Shown here piece by piece: positions 22,701 to 35,600 of a stretch of 64,000 nucleotides of DNA. Within the stretch, counting starts at the first letter, position 1; each line of letters opens with the position of its first letter. The DNA is from Stercorarius parasiticus (taxonomy: Eukaryota > Chordata > Aves > Charadriiformes > Stercorariidae). Location of the stretch: positions 4,848-68,847 of the forward strand of contig VWZL01000612.1 in assembly GCA_013396915.1 (NCBI GenBank), read 5' to 3'. The notes below the pieces were generated by a model. The model searched no databases. It saw only the letters and a program-made list of their open reading frames with translations, and had not been told where the DNA came from. Position numbers and translations under genes: made by a program.

Positions 22701-25700
22701 ACTACCGTTACATTTGCACTGCAACCATCTTTTATAGGAAAGAAAGAAAACAGGGGATGCAATAGCATGACAGAAGAAACAAAGGCAATATGTTTTCACT
22801 AATTCTCTTAAAAGAAGCTCCTACAAACCACTGACACAAACTTCAGGCGTGATAAACTCCCCTCATTTCCAGTATTAAGAGGGTTCAGCTACCTGTGGCA
22901 AAAGTTCAGTAAAAAGATCCAGACAGAAAGAATCAGCAGTCACGGGATGGAGAGGAAAAGCTAAGGATGAAGAGCAACAAGGAGCAGCATGGTTGCAGGC
23001 AGAGCCGCTGTCTGTCCCTGAAAAGCCACCTCTCAGGCAGGTCCTGGGAGCTGCCAGATGAGGGGAAGAGCATCTCAAGAGCACGGAGCGTTCTGGAGAT
23101 GGGGGCGAGCACGGTGGGGACACTGGGGCCACAGCTTCCTACCTGGCATCAGCACCTTTCAGCCTCAGCTCCTGCACGGTGGCCACTGCCCACAGGCGGA
23201 TGCGTTTGGTGTTGCTGCCGCTCACCAGCCTGTCGCGCCCACACACCAGCACACCTGGGAGGCCACGGGGGAATAAAGGGCACCCGTGAATATCCACCGC
23301 TCTCAGCCATGACCTAAGGTGTGCTCCTGACAGCCAGGCCTCTGATTCATCTGGGCAGGGCAGCAGGAGTCTTTTACAGCCCAATACCCAGCGTTTTTAC
23401 AGAGTGTAAGTGGACCCCCCAGCCCTGACAAAGAAACTCGGGGAAATCCAGGGAAACACGGATCCATTGCCACCCCACGCGTCTTGTATCTGACACAGCA
23501 AACTGGTTTTCTGAGCACAGCTGAAATTGAAAGCCCTGCAAGCTCATTGCTATTCTTTCCTAACGAGTTCCCATGGAATTTATTACAGCACTGACAGACA
23601 CCCAGGGCATCGGCACCCACCGATCTCGCCCTCGTCAGCCTCCCATGTCATAAAGCAGCAATTAGTCTCGGTGTCCCACACGCAGATCTGGCCTGAGTTG
23701 GTCCCACTGTAAAGAAGGCTGTCGGCACTGTAACAGAGAGAGGTCAGCTCCACTGGCCCTAGCACGTCTGGGGCAGGGACTCGATGAACCTGTTGGAGCA
23801 CATAGAACAGAGACATCAAAGAGAATATGGTGCTTACCTACATCAGAAAAAAAAAAAAACCAACCCCTTTCCTACCCCCAATTTATTCAGGTAATGCCTC
23901 AAATACAGCTGAAAGCCACTCATGGACAGCCAATATCGACTTGTGGAAGCAGAGCTTCCATCGCACTCACCAGAAGCTTAGAAGTCAGAGATGCTGACCA
24001 GAAATTTTAGAAGGTAAAACTGAAGTTTACCTTGAGGTTGACATCAGCTCCCTGCTGCTCCAACAGCCAAAACATCACACCTCCCTTCCCCACACAGGCC
24101 AGGTCTCTGTGAGAAAAAGGACTAAAAGCCACGTCATGGACTGGCTCTGAGATACAATTCGATGAGATGAGTTCATAAGTGTAGGTATTCCACAGAGCAA
24201 TGGTTTGATCGCTGTAGTCCCCTAGGTAGAACATGAAAGAAGGTAGGAGGAAACCCTGCAGCCTGAGAATACTCGCAAGCAGACACCCTGCACGCACCCA
24301 TCAACTGATGGCAGAGCAGGTCTTCTGCTGTTTCTACATCCTTAGGAGCTACTGCACACCTCAATGTATGCCTCACACAAGCCCTCCAACGATACTCTGC
24401 CTTCCGGGCTAACGACAGTCTCGATGTAAGAAAGGGATGTCACTTTTGCTGAGGTCAAAGCTGAGATGGGAGCTGATTGTGGATGGAAGCCACCATATCT
24501 GGGTAGCAGCAGAAGGCACTGGCCTCGGTGATGGCAAAACATCCCCAGCTCCCAGACAGCTCCGGAGGGCAGTGCTCTCCTGCTGCCTTTCCCAGGCTCC
24601 ACAACCTCAGTGGAGACTTTTGGCTTTTCTCTGCAGCCCAGACCGACGCTGGAGGAGGAGGACTCCTCTCCCACACTGCTCCATGGAGAGCACAAAGCTC
24701 TTTCTCTCCAGCAGAGCTTGCTTTTTTCCAAGGGCAGACTCACCAGCCCAGAGAGAGCAAATTGCCTGCTCCGCAGGTCCTCTCTCATGCAAAACAAGAA
24801 CTTACTAATTGCATATTTGTCCTTTAAATGTCCCCTGCCTAAACAAAACAGACAGCTTGAGCGTCCGGCTTGTGCTGGCATCGCCGCCTGGCAGGAGGCT
24901 CACAGTTTGAAGCCTGGCTACTCCTATGCAACTCCACCTCAGCAGCAATAAGAAGTCCAGAAGAAGTCTTTTCCCTTTGGATACTATATATAGTAACTGC
25001 AAACTATTTACCCAGGTTTGACAAGCACTAGTGAGGCAGGAGAAAGCTGTAACTTCAAGAAAAACGAGCTAGCTGGGGCAATGAGAAAGAATTGAAGGGG
25101 AGCTGGAGGGAGCCTGTGGCCAAGACGCAGAGGGTGTGTGCTTCCCCTCGAAATGCTGCCGACAGTGCCCTGGAAGCACGTTTAGCTGCAACGAGTGTCT
25201 CTGCAGGTGGTCACTACTCCCAGGAGGACCAGAGATCTCTTGCAGTTTTACATGCTGCGTTATCCATTGTCCTGAGGCTACCGAGCAACAGCTTCATACC
25301 CAGGAGCCTGGTACCCGTCTCACAGGTATTACACATCTTCCTCCCATGAGCTACTCTAGCGTGTATTCCTGCACCCACACCCAGCGTTATGGGTATCCTC
25401 ACCTAGAGTGATAAGGAACCTGTCATCCCGAGAGAAGGCCATGGCTTGTACTTGCGGCTTGTGATGGAAGAGACTTGCTGTGCAAACCCCATCCTGGACG
25501 TTCCAGATGCAGATCTGACAATGGGAGTCTCCACTCCTCCTTCCCGAGGCAGAGGCAAGAACCTAACAGAACAATATATTGTCACTGAGACCTTGTTAAA
25601 TAATTAGAGAACACTTCATTAGTTAGTCTTAGCAACTATTAGTCTCAAATTAAAGCGATGCGGTTGGGAAAATCCTGCAAGAACAGCCTTCAGCTGACGG

Positions 25701-26626
25701 CAGGAGGGAATGGTGGCATCTCCCACAGGAAGGGAGCAGCCTTCACTGTCACACTGAGCCAGCACAATGGAAAGCTAGGCTCCAAAAACACTTATTTTAT
25801 TCCCATAACCCCAGGTCTCCATGCAACAGGCAGAAGGAACGGATAAATGGGATTTTAGTCTGTGACATTCCTTTAGCCCAAAGCGACACAGAGAAAACCC
25901 ATCCCGGGGCAGCAGCAGCCCCTCGTACCCGGGCATCGTGGCTGAGGGTGAGCGTAGAGATCTCCTCTGCATGGCCAAGCCAGTGATTCTGTGATCCCGA
26001 GTGCAAGTCTTCAACCACGATGATGCAGCCACAGGTGTAGGCGAAGAAGCCTAGCAGAGGAGAAGACGGGATGTTTTCATGTAAAGGCTTCACATGCAGC
26101 ACCCACTACAACCTACAGCGCAATTCAGGAAAATTCTTTTTTTTTTTTTTTTTTTTTCAGTAATATGTAAAAGCTGACATTTCTACGCAGCTTGTCAGCA
26201 TCCTCCCCATCAGGCTGAGAGTGGAGTAAGGACAAATCTCACGTCCCCTAACCTGGGCAAAGCAAAGCTGTTGGGCATCACTCCGGCCTGGAGAAAGGAG
26301 ATGAGATGGCCTTTGGGAGAGCTTTCCCTTCCACTCTGTCCGCTCAACAACTGAAGCCTGAGTCTGCCTGTATCAACTAATATTTGCCAATAGCAAAGAA
26401 TTGGATTTTACCAACACAAAGAACCCCTGTGTTAAAGCAAAGATCCCAACCCAACAGCCACAAGATTGTAACCTTGGCTCAGTACACACACCTCCCGCCC
26501 CTCCGGAGCCTTCCCTGTGGTACCTGTGTCCGGGTTCCACACCATATTCCCTCTGCCATTCCCATTGTAGCCGATCACTCCTTTTAGCTTCAAGACTTCA
26601 CTGCCAGCTGGAGGAGATAAGAAATT
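16765..26626 (-). CDS. WDR90: WDR90 second WD40-repeat cluster and C-terminus
   Basis: Exons in transcript order: 26524-26626, 25929-26050, 25403-25562, 24031-24221, 23621-23789, 23143-23254, 22386-22557, 21490-21612, 21125-21305, 20531-20661, 19427-19570, 18162-18281, 17680-17764 and 16765-16922 (stop). All junctions are GT/AG and in phase. Landmarks are [131 protein letters not shown] and [15 protein letters not shown]. The protein ends LLWELTAS, matching the LVWEV-type end of other WDR90 proteins. Confidence 0.96.
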
Positions 26627-29600
26627 CTGCAAGAAAACCAGACACTGGCTTAAAATAAGCTCTAGAAGGATGACCCGGTCAGGTACATTCAACACCCACG
26701 TCAGAAAAAGCGTGCGTGCAGGCCCACACACGTACTCACACACACACAGAGCATGCAAATCCTGCCAATATTCACGCAATTCAAATTCAACGCATCAACG
26801 GATGAATACCAAAGTGCACACCTATACATATAAAAGAGAAACCGCACCAGCAAAACCAGGCGCAGATGCTTTTGGATGGGGCACAAAACAGTCTGGCAGC
26901 GACTGCCCAGCCGATGAGCAGCTGCTGGTCAAGAGTTCAGTGGGTTTTGCTGACTTGGGGATGGAGATATTCCAATAGGAAGACAGTGGAGGGGGAAAAA
27001 ATGCTACCAGGTGGAGGGACAGGGGAGAGAATTGAAGGTGCAAGCTGAACGTAGCTTTTCTCCCAGCACTGCGAAGAGCAGAGCTTAGGAAAATGTTGAG
27101 TTAAGTTTCTGTTTTATTATTGCTGTGTTTGTTAACAGAGCGAGAGCTGTGCCTTGACTATCTTCACTACGCTCAATGGATTGCCTTCCCCAGCCTGCTC
27201 TGCCAACGCATCTGCTCGCAAATATGGGTGCGTGATGAATCACTCCATTGCTCACTCGTCTTTCGCTTTCAATAGCACATGCCATTTCCATTTCTTTTGA
27301 ATAAAAACGTATGCAGATTTGCTGAACAGAAAAAAGAGTTGATCACAACTCACTTTTTACTAGTCTGGAAAGAGCTGCCTGTGGAGAAGAGAGGGGGACT
27401 AATGTTAAGGGTTTCTAATTGAACATCAGGCCCTGGGGTGTATTTCACAGAATCACAGAATGGCCGGGGTTGGAAAGGACCTCTGGAGATCATCCAGTCC
27501 AAACCCCTGCCAGAGCAGGGTCACCCAGAGCAGCCTGCACAGGAACGCGTCCAGGTGGGTTTGGAATGTCTCCAGAGACAGAGACTCCACACCTCTCTGG
27601 GCAGCCTGTGCCAGGGCTCTGCCACCCTCATAGGAAAGAAGGTCCTCCTCATGTTGAGATGGAACTTCCTATGGTCAAGTTTCTGCCCGTTACCCCTTGT
27701 CCTGTCACTGGGCACCACTGAAAAGAGCCTGGCCCCATCCTCCTCACACCCCCCCTTTAAGTGTTTATAAGCGTTGATAAGATCCCCCCTCAGCCGTCTT
27801 TTTTCCAGACTGAAGAGACCCAAATCCCTCAGCCTTTCTTCATAAGAGAGGTGCTCCAGTCCCCTCATCATCTTGGTAGCCCTTTGCTGTCCCCTCTCCA
27901 GCAGTTCCCTGTCCTTCTTGAACCGGGGAGCCCAGAACTGGACCCAGCGCTCCAGGTGCGGCCTCACCAGGGCAGAGTAGAGGGGGAGGATGACCTCCCT
28001 CCACCTGCTGGATACGCTCTTCTTGATGCACCCCAGGATGCCATTGGCCTTCTTGGCCACCAGGGCCCACTGCTGGCTCATGGGCATCCTGTTGTCCCCC
28101 AGGACTCCCAGGTCTCTTTCCACAGAGCTGCTCTCCAGCAGGTCACCCCCAACCTGTCCTGGTGCGGGGAGTTGTTCCTCCCCAGGTGCAGCACCCTACG
28201 CTTGCCCTTGTTGAATTTCATAAGGTTTCTCTCTGCCCAGCTCTGCAGGTTGTCCAGGTCTCACTGGAAGGCGGCACAGCCTTCTGCTGTGTCAGACATC
28301 CCTGACAAACTGCTTTCAAGGAGAGAAGAAAATGGAAATATTTTGGAAAATTCGCTCCAAAATGCCCATTCATCACCTGCCCAAGGAACCAGCCCTGGCA
28401 GAACTCTCACCTTGGGGAGCACCGATGCCTTAAAGCGAGGAGTGAAATGCCGGTAGGAATCTGGGCGGACGGAGCACTGGGACTTGTGACTTTTGGTCTC
28501 CTTTCTGGGTTCTGCCACGGAAAGAAGAAAACAGTATCTATGGGATGCTGTGCCTGGGAATGGTTCGGGACCAGCAGCTACGTACAAGGCAAAATTCATA
28601 CTGTGGCGTCACACATGTTCCTACACAACTTTCCATAGGAAAAGCACCAACTTTCCAGGAGCAAAGGAGGAAAATCCATCTCCCCCACCACACTGCAAAC
28701 AGCCTAAGGGCATCCACGCGGCGTGCCTTGGGCATGGCTGCGAAAGCACAAGCCACACAGCTAGATAAAGGTCTTTAACAAGAGCAGTGGAGACATAGTT
28801 TTATGTTGAAGCTTTCCAACCAGCGCTGCCTGGGGCTGAGTGCTGGCAGCTGCCTGCTTCTGGCAGCTCGCCATGAACTGCTGCAGCTTTGAGGCTGTGC
28901 GTCTATTAATAGAGACATCAGGAGCTTTAATTTCACATTGGTTTAATAGAACATGCCACTTAGAAATGATAATGGTTCCAAGCTGAAGAGGGGCTTCTGG
29001 TGTGCCTAGAAACAGCAGGAGGGAAAAAGCCAGGGGACCAACGCAAGTGTCCCTTTATATTGATTTCCCTTGGTAAATCATAGAATGGTTTGGGTTGGAA
29101 GGGACCTTAAAGCCCATCCAGTGCCACCCCCTGCCCTGGGCAGGGACAGCTCCCACCAGACCAGGTTCCTCCAAGCCCCGTCCAACCTGGCCTTGAACAC
29201 CCCCAGGGATGGGGCAGCCACAGCTTCTCTGGGCAGCCTGGGCCAGGGGCTCACCACCCCCACAGCAAAGAATTTCTTCCCAATATCTCATCTCAATCTC
29301 CCCTCTTCCAGTTTAAAACCGTTCCCCCTCGTCCCATGGCTGCCCTCCCTGATCCAGAGTCCCTCCCCAGCTTTCCTGGAGCCCCTTTAGGGACTGGAAG
29401 GGGCTGGAAGGTCTCCCCGGAGCCTTCTCTTCTCCAGGCTGAACCCCCCAACTCTCTCAGCCTGTCCTCACAGCAGAGGGGCTCCAGCCCTCCCAGCATC
29501 TCCGGGGCCCTCTGCTGGACCCACTCCTACAGCTCCATGTCTTTCCTGTGCTGAGGACTCAAGGAACACGTTGCTGCCCTTCATCTCACAACTCAGAGCA

Positions 29601-32600
29601 CGTGTCTGGGTCTATCTGTACCATATTAACAATGATCTTTATTTTTCAGGGATAGACCAAGCTGCCATGCAGGCCTGTGCACGTTGTGCCCCTAAGGAGC
29701 TGAGCTCTGTACAAGGTGGGAATACCCCTGATTTACCGTTTGCTGATTCTCCAGGAGACCTTGAGCTCTCCTGCCCCACTTTGGGCCTCACAACAAGCAG
29801 CTCCTCGCTTCTGACCAACTCCACCACATGGACTGAGGCGTCTTTATCTCCATTCGCCACCATCCTGCTGCTGCCTGGCAGACCTGCTTCCTCTTCTTTG
29901 TCCGACTCGGAGAAAATACCTGAAGAAAACAATTAGTGGGAGGACAGAGCCATCCATGTCCTTCAGGACTGCTTCATCGTGTGCGACTGACCCTTTGATC
30001 CTGGCATTGTGGTTCTCCTGCTCTGCATACCAGCCCGTCTGTGTTAGGGTGGAGGGCAAAGCAGACATTTCCACCTGGGTAGGTCCAGCAGGGTATTTAC
30101 CACAGCCCTCAGAGAAGCTGTGTCAGCAGCTTAGTGTATGCAGGAGAGCAGAGAATAAAGCGGTGCTGAACCCCAGCACCTCTGGCTGGCTTTGTCCAAG
30201 TGAGGGGAAGCAAAGCGCAAACTGGGCTGCCAGCCTGCAGGATGGGGCTCATGGCGGGGATGGCTCCAAGGGTGCTGCTGAACCAGGCAAGGAGTTTCTC
30301 CTAAAACAAGATGAGTTTTCCCCTTTCCTGCAAGCAGTTTCCTCTTACTTTGACATCCCGCTTGGTGGACAGAGCTGACATCCAAACAGGGTGGTGAGGA
30401 CAACAAGGGGAGGGGAACTGTCTGCCGAGGTGTCTCAGAGGCATCCTTTAGCTTCTCAGGGCTCCCTTCTGTGAAAATAAAAGGGTTTGTGCAACTTCCT
30501 TCATCCCTTAGATCCTCACATCCTCCTGGGTTGATCAACGGTGTTAGCTCCAAGCTCATTTCTCCAGCTTCCTCCAAGACAGGAGAAGCCACTTCTCTGC
30601 CCTTCAAGAAAGGGAGGGACAGACAGAGAGAGAGAGGGACAGCGAGGGCAGGGAAAGGGAAAGACAGAAGGCAAGAGCTGAAAGACCTGCCAGAAAACCC
30701 AGAGCGGTTCTGCTCAGAACATCCCCTCCTTGGCAGACTCCCACTGAGAGGTGCTAGTTAATTAAAGACTGTCCTTTGGGGCTAATTAGTTGGTTATCAC
30801 CCTTGCTATCTGACCTGCTGAGGGAAGGAACCAAAAACCCCCAACCCTTACCCTCTGCCACGAAGAGTTGCCAACCTGCCGGCCAGCACAACTCATGTGA
30901 GGAGGCAAACTCACCTGCTCCCGGCAGCAGAGCGGACTCGGAGGAAGGAGCCCTGGAAAGGCAAGGGGACTGGCGTTACACCCCGAGGGGATGGGGCAGG
31001 GGAGGCGACGCGCAGCAGGGGAAGGCACTGCCCGGCACGGTGCACCTACTCGGCTTGGGGTGACCTCTCCGCAGGCAGAGCCAGGAAATCCCAGAGGAAG
31101 ATGGCATCTCCAACGCTGATGACGTGCCGTTGGTCTGGGGTAAAGGCCACCTGGTGCACTGGCTCCGAGTGCCCGATGTACACCTGGGAGAGAGCACGCC
31201 TTGAACTTCTCCATCACCTCGCCTCTTCTAGCAGGATGGTGGTTACTCCACTCCCTGCCCTGCGTAGCCAGTGTCTGCTCTCCTCGTCAGAAGATCCCCT
31301 CCGAGGCCAGCATCACACCTACAGCGCTCAGACCTTGGGCTGATCAACCTGGGGGTGACTTTCAACACACTGGTGTGGAGAAACAAGCAGAAGCTGAAAA
31401 CCCCCAATGTTTTATCCTAGCTCTCAATACCTCTGAAACCCCGGGTGAGCCATTTTCTTCTCTGGGTGGCTCTGTCCCTAGCACAGAATGAACACCCACC
31501 TCTCTCCTTCGCAGAGGGTCTCATTTTGGCAGCCCCAGCCCGTGCTCGGTGACGGGCGTTATTACAACATGGGAATAGGGCTGCTGGGCAAACTGGGACT
31601 GGGGACACTGGGCCAAGTCACACAGAGTGTATTTGCTGCTTTCTTCTCCAGGGATTCAGAAATGCAACCCCAACCCCCTTCCCTCCCCTTTGTGGGCAGT
31701 ACCTGGAAGTTGACAGCAAAGCGCATCTGATAGTCCCACACTTTGATAACTTTGTCGCCGGCAGTGAGCAGGTACCTGCCATCCTTGCTCAGCGCCAAGG
31801 AAGAACAGGACAGCTTGTGCACGGGAGACACCTGAGGACAAGAAACAGCACCAGCAGTGTTAACTGAGCTACTTCATATCCTTACATATGCTTCAGCAAG
31901 AGCACAGGAGTGTGACAGCACAAAAAACAAGGACAACCACACCAGGATAGCTACATGCTTGCCACGCATCTTTCTTTGAAGCCTGTGAACTCCAGGATGA
32001 GCTCGTCTCTCCTTTAGCCTCCCACAGTGACATGAAGTGCCAAAGCCCCACATGACACAAGACCTCAGTGCACTAATTTCATAGTGTCCTACCTCTCGCA
32101 CCAGTCGTCCCGTTTTTGCATCAAGCACGAGGATTTTATTGGAAGAAGTGGACACCAGGAGCTCGCCTCGAGGCACTGGAGCAAAGCAGACCCTCACTGC
32201 AGAGTCCAAGGCCGTGCTGTTCAAATCGAGGATGCTGATGTCTACCCTCAGCAGCTATAAAACAAGGAGCTACTGAACAAACATCCTGGAGCAAATACCG
32301 CAGAAGCCCGAAGATTGCTCTCGTGGCTCTCCTTAACATGAGGTTCAGAGCACCCCCCACAAGACCTTTCCCTTCCCAGTGAGGGGAAGAGAAGGGTCTG
32401 GGGGGCTGCAGTGTCCAGGCAATGTCCCTACTGCCCAGGAGAGCAGCTCACTAAAAGGAGCTGGAGCTGATGGTCTGCACAAGAGCTCTCCAAATTATCT
32501 TTCTAGAGGTGAACGAAGCCAGAGACGAAGAAACCTTGACTTTGTTGTTTCCATCTCGCAGAATGGAAAACAAACCTCATTGTAAGCACCCTGAGCAAGC

Positions 32601-35600
32601 GTCTACTGTGCAGGGAAGGGCCCTCTCCAGCAGTGCTGGTGCCCAAGGCCCTGGATCTGTCTCATCTGATGGAGCCTGTGGGAATTTCCCCTGTGGCATG
32701 TGCTCCCCTCCCAACCCTCCCCCAGGAGCAAGGGGAGCCCGCTGGGTACCTCATCTAGAGAGCAGGCCTCCATCACGGTCACAACGTACTTGGAGGGACC
32801 CACGAAGGCCAGGAGACGGCTGTCCCCACTCACCACCAAGGCACCCGGACCGCTCCCAGCATCCCGGGCCACCACGTTGCCTGAGGACCAGAGCAAAAGA
32901 GAGAGTGAAGAGAGGAGCAAAGCCCACGCTGCAGCCACCTCAATCTGTGATGCTGCTGCTGACCGGTAGCTGCAGCTTCTCCTGGCTCTGAATCAGCCTT
33001 GGGTTAATGTTCCGGCCTGAGAAAGAAGCAACCTCTGTTGTAGAAGATGCTACAAATTTGATCTGCAACAGCCAAAGCATGCAGTGAACCACCTCAAACA
33101 CAAGGTCTAGATAGACAGCTTGTTGCCTGACCGAACGTGCGGTGTTCTCAAGGAGAGCAGGACAAAGTCAAGGGAATAAAATTGATTTTAGTGTTTATTT
33201 TTTAACGTTATAAGAAGCTGTGAGAAGGAGCTACGGGTGTGAGATCTCAGCTGCAGCCTGGGTGTCTGAACCCTGCGCAGAACGAAGTCAGTACCAAACC
33301 CCACCACACTGATGTCAGGCTGGTGAGCAGATAGACCCAAAGGTCTAAACGTCGCAGAAATCACAGCAATTCTCTGTGTTTATTCCACTACCCAAATGCC
33401 ACCGCTCTGTCCCTGGAACATGGCCAGGCAGAGAACATGGGTTCAGAGCAGAGTCAAAATGTGAAGGTCCAGCTGCAGCACTGACACCAAACTTGGGTGA
33501 TTTTAGACAAATTCCCTGATCTCTCCATGCCCCTATTCCTTCTCCACCTACTTCAACTGCATGTTTCTTGGGGCAGGATCCTTCTCTTTGTACAATATTG
33601 CGTAACGGAGCTCCCTTTCCCTGCCCAAGCTTGTGCTGCCAGAGCTCATTTCAAAGGCGTACATCAAAGATGACATTAATGTTTCAAAACTGCTTTGCCC
33701 TTGCACTGCTTCCCCTGCCTGCAGCTCTCCACCTTCTCTGTTCACCAGCACGGCTCTTTGCGCAGCTCTGCTGCAGGCAGGATTAGGGAAACGATCCAGT
33801 TTAAACAAATTAAACTGCACATCCACAAAATGGAAAGACTGAGGGCTTGGGCATGAATAAATAGGAAGACTCTACACTTGTGTCACTTCTAGGCAACGCA
33901 CTGTTGAACCCAAACCTGAAAGGGCAGGTCTCTGCGATTCCAGTCTGTTCACCAAATCAAAACACAGAGGAAGCTGAGAGCGTTTGAAGCAGGACGGGTA
34001 GGGAAGGGTTGGCAGTCACCAGGGTTTGCTCACACAGACGGTGTAAATACAAATGACAGCTCAGAAGGTTCCTCAGAAAATAATTCTCCGAGTAGGCTGA
34101 GTCTGGTTTGGCTTTGGTGCTAGGATGTCTGTGCTAATAAAAAAAAAACAACCCAGAACCCCAAAATCTTACCCAGGACCCTCAGGACGTGGCTTTTCTG
34201 CACTATACAGCTGTAAAGAGCCAGAGTTCCCTGCAAACAGGAGCTGAACATGAAATTGCCATCTGGAGAGAAGGTCAGTCCAGTGATCACAGTGCGGTGC
34301 TGCCTGAAAGAAGGCAGAAAACATGAAAAAGGAGACGAGAACAAACATTAAACCCCATAAAACAGTAGCAACGTGAGGAATCCATCAGAGCAAAATAATC
34401 AGGGGCAGGCAGAGGACCCCGCCATGCTCACACCTGCAGCTCCAAGGACAATCAACACTCCAACTTTTTGGAAAACCAAGCAGCAAGCGCAGCAATCCAG
34501 CTGTCCCCGGATGGGACATGCTCTCTCTCCCTTTGGAGCATCCTCCGCTTCCCATGCCAAAGTTCCCAAGGGCTGCCTGTTCAGCTGCTCTCTAGGACAA
34601 GCTCTTCCCTACTGTTGGCCAACTGTCCACCGGGAAGTCATAAAGAAAGCCCTCACAGCATTCGCAGGTTGGACTTTTACCACCAGAGCCTTGGCACAGC
34701 AGGCTGTCACTGCCTGAAAACCACTCAGGTGGGATGTGAGGGTTGTCAAGCCACAGAAAAGCACTTTTCCCACCTCCACGATTATCACAGAATCATAGAA
34801 TCGTCTAGGTTGGAAGGGACCTTTCAGATCATCGAGTCCAACCATCAATGTAATGCTGCCAAACCCACCACTAACCCATGTCCCTCAGCACCATGCCTGC
34901 CCGGCTTTTAAACACCTCCAGGGATGGTGACTCCACCACTGCCCTGGGCAGCCTGTTCCAATGTTTAATAAGCCTTTCAGTGTAAAGATTTTTCCTAATA
35001 TCCATCCTAAACTTCCCCTGGCGCAACTTGAGGCCGTTTCCTCTTGTCCCATCGCCTGTTCCTTGGGAGAAGAGACCGACACACCCTGGCTCCACCCTCC
35101 TTTCAGGGAGTTGTAGAGAGCGAGAAGGTCTCCCCTCAGCCTCCCTTTCTCCAGGCTGAACACCCCCAGCTCCCTCAGCCACTCCTCACAAGACTTGTGC
35201 TCCAGACCCCTCACCAGCTCCGTTGCCCTTCTCTGGACACACTCCAGCCCCTCAGTGTCTTTCCTGGAGTGAGGGGCCCAAAACTGGACACAGCACTCGA
35301 GGTGGAGCCTCCCCAGTGCCCAGTACAGGGGAGGATCACTGCCCCAGTCCTGCTGGCCACACTACAAGCCAGGATGTGGATCCTTGCCAGGACAGCCCCA
35401 GTTAGACCCATACCTCCACTGATGCAGCTCCCACTGCAAGCGCTTACTTGTGCTCCACCAGCAGATCGGAGGCTGCCAAGCTGAAGGTCCGCACCATCCC
35501 GCTGTCGAAGCCACAGGCCAGGACATGCTGGGTAGGGTGAAAGGCCACAGCACAGGGCATTTCATCCGCAGCCGTGAAGTCGTACAGCTGCAGGGAAGAG

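Noticed and set aside
24342..24881. A 179-codon minus-strand frame in a WDR90 intron
   Set aside because: It lacks WD40-like sequence, and the exons on either side (25403-25562 and 24031-24221) join in phase without it.
27521..28123. A 200-codon minus-strand frame as a host gene
   Set aside because: It is the decayed ORF2 tail of a CR1 element.
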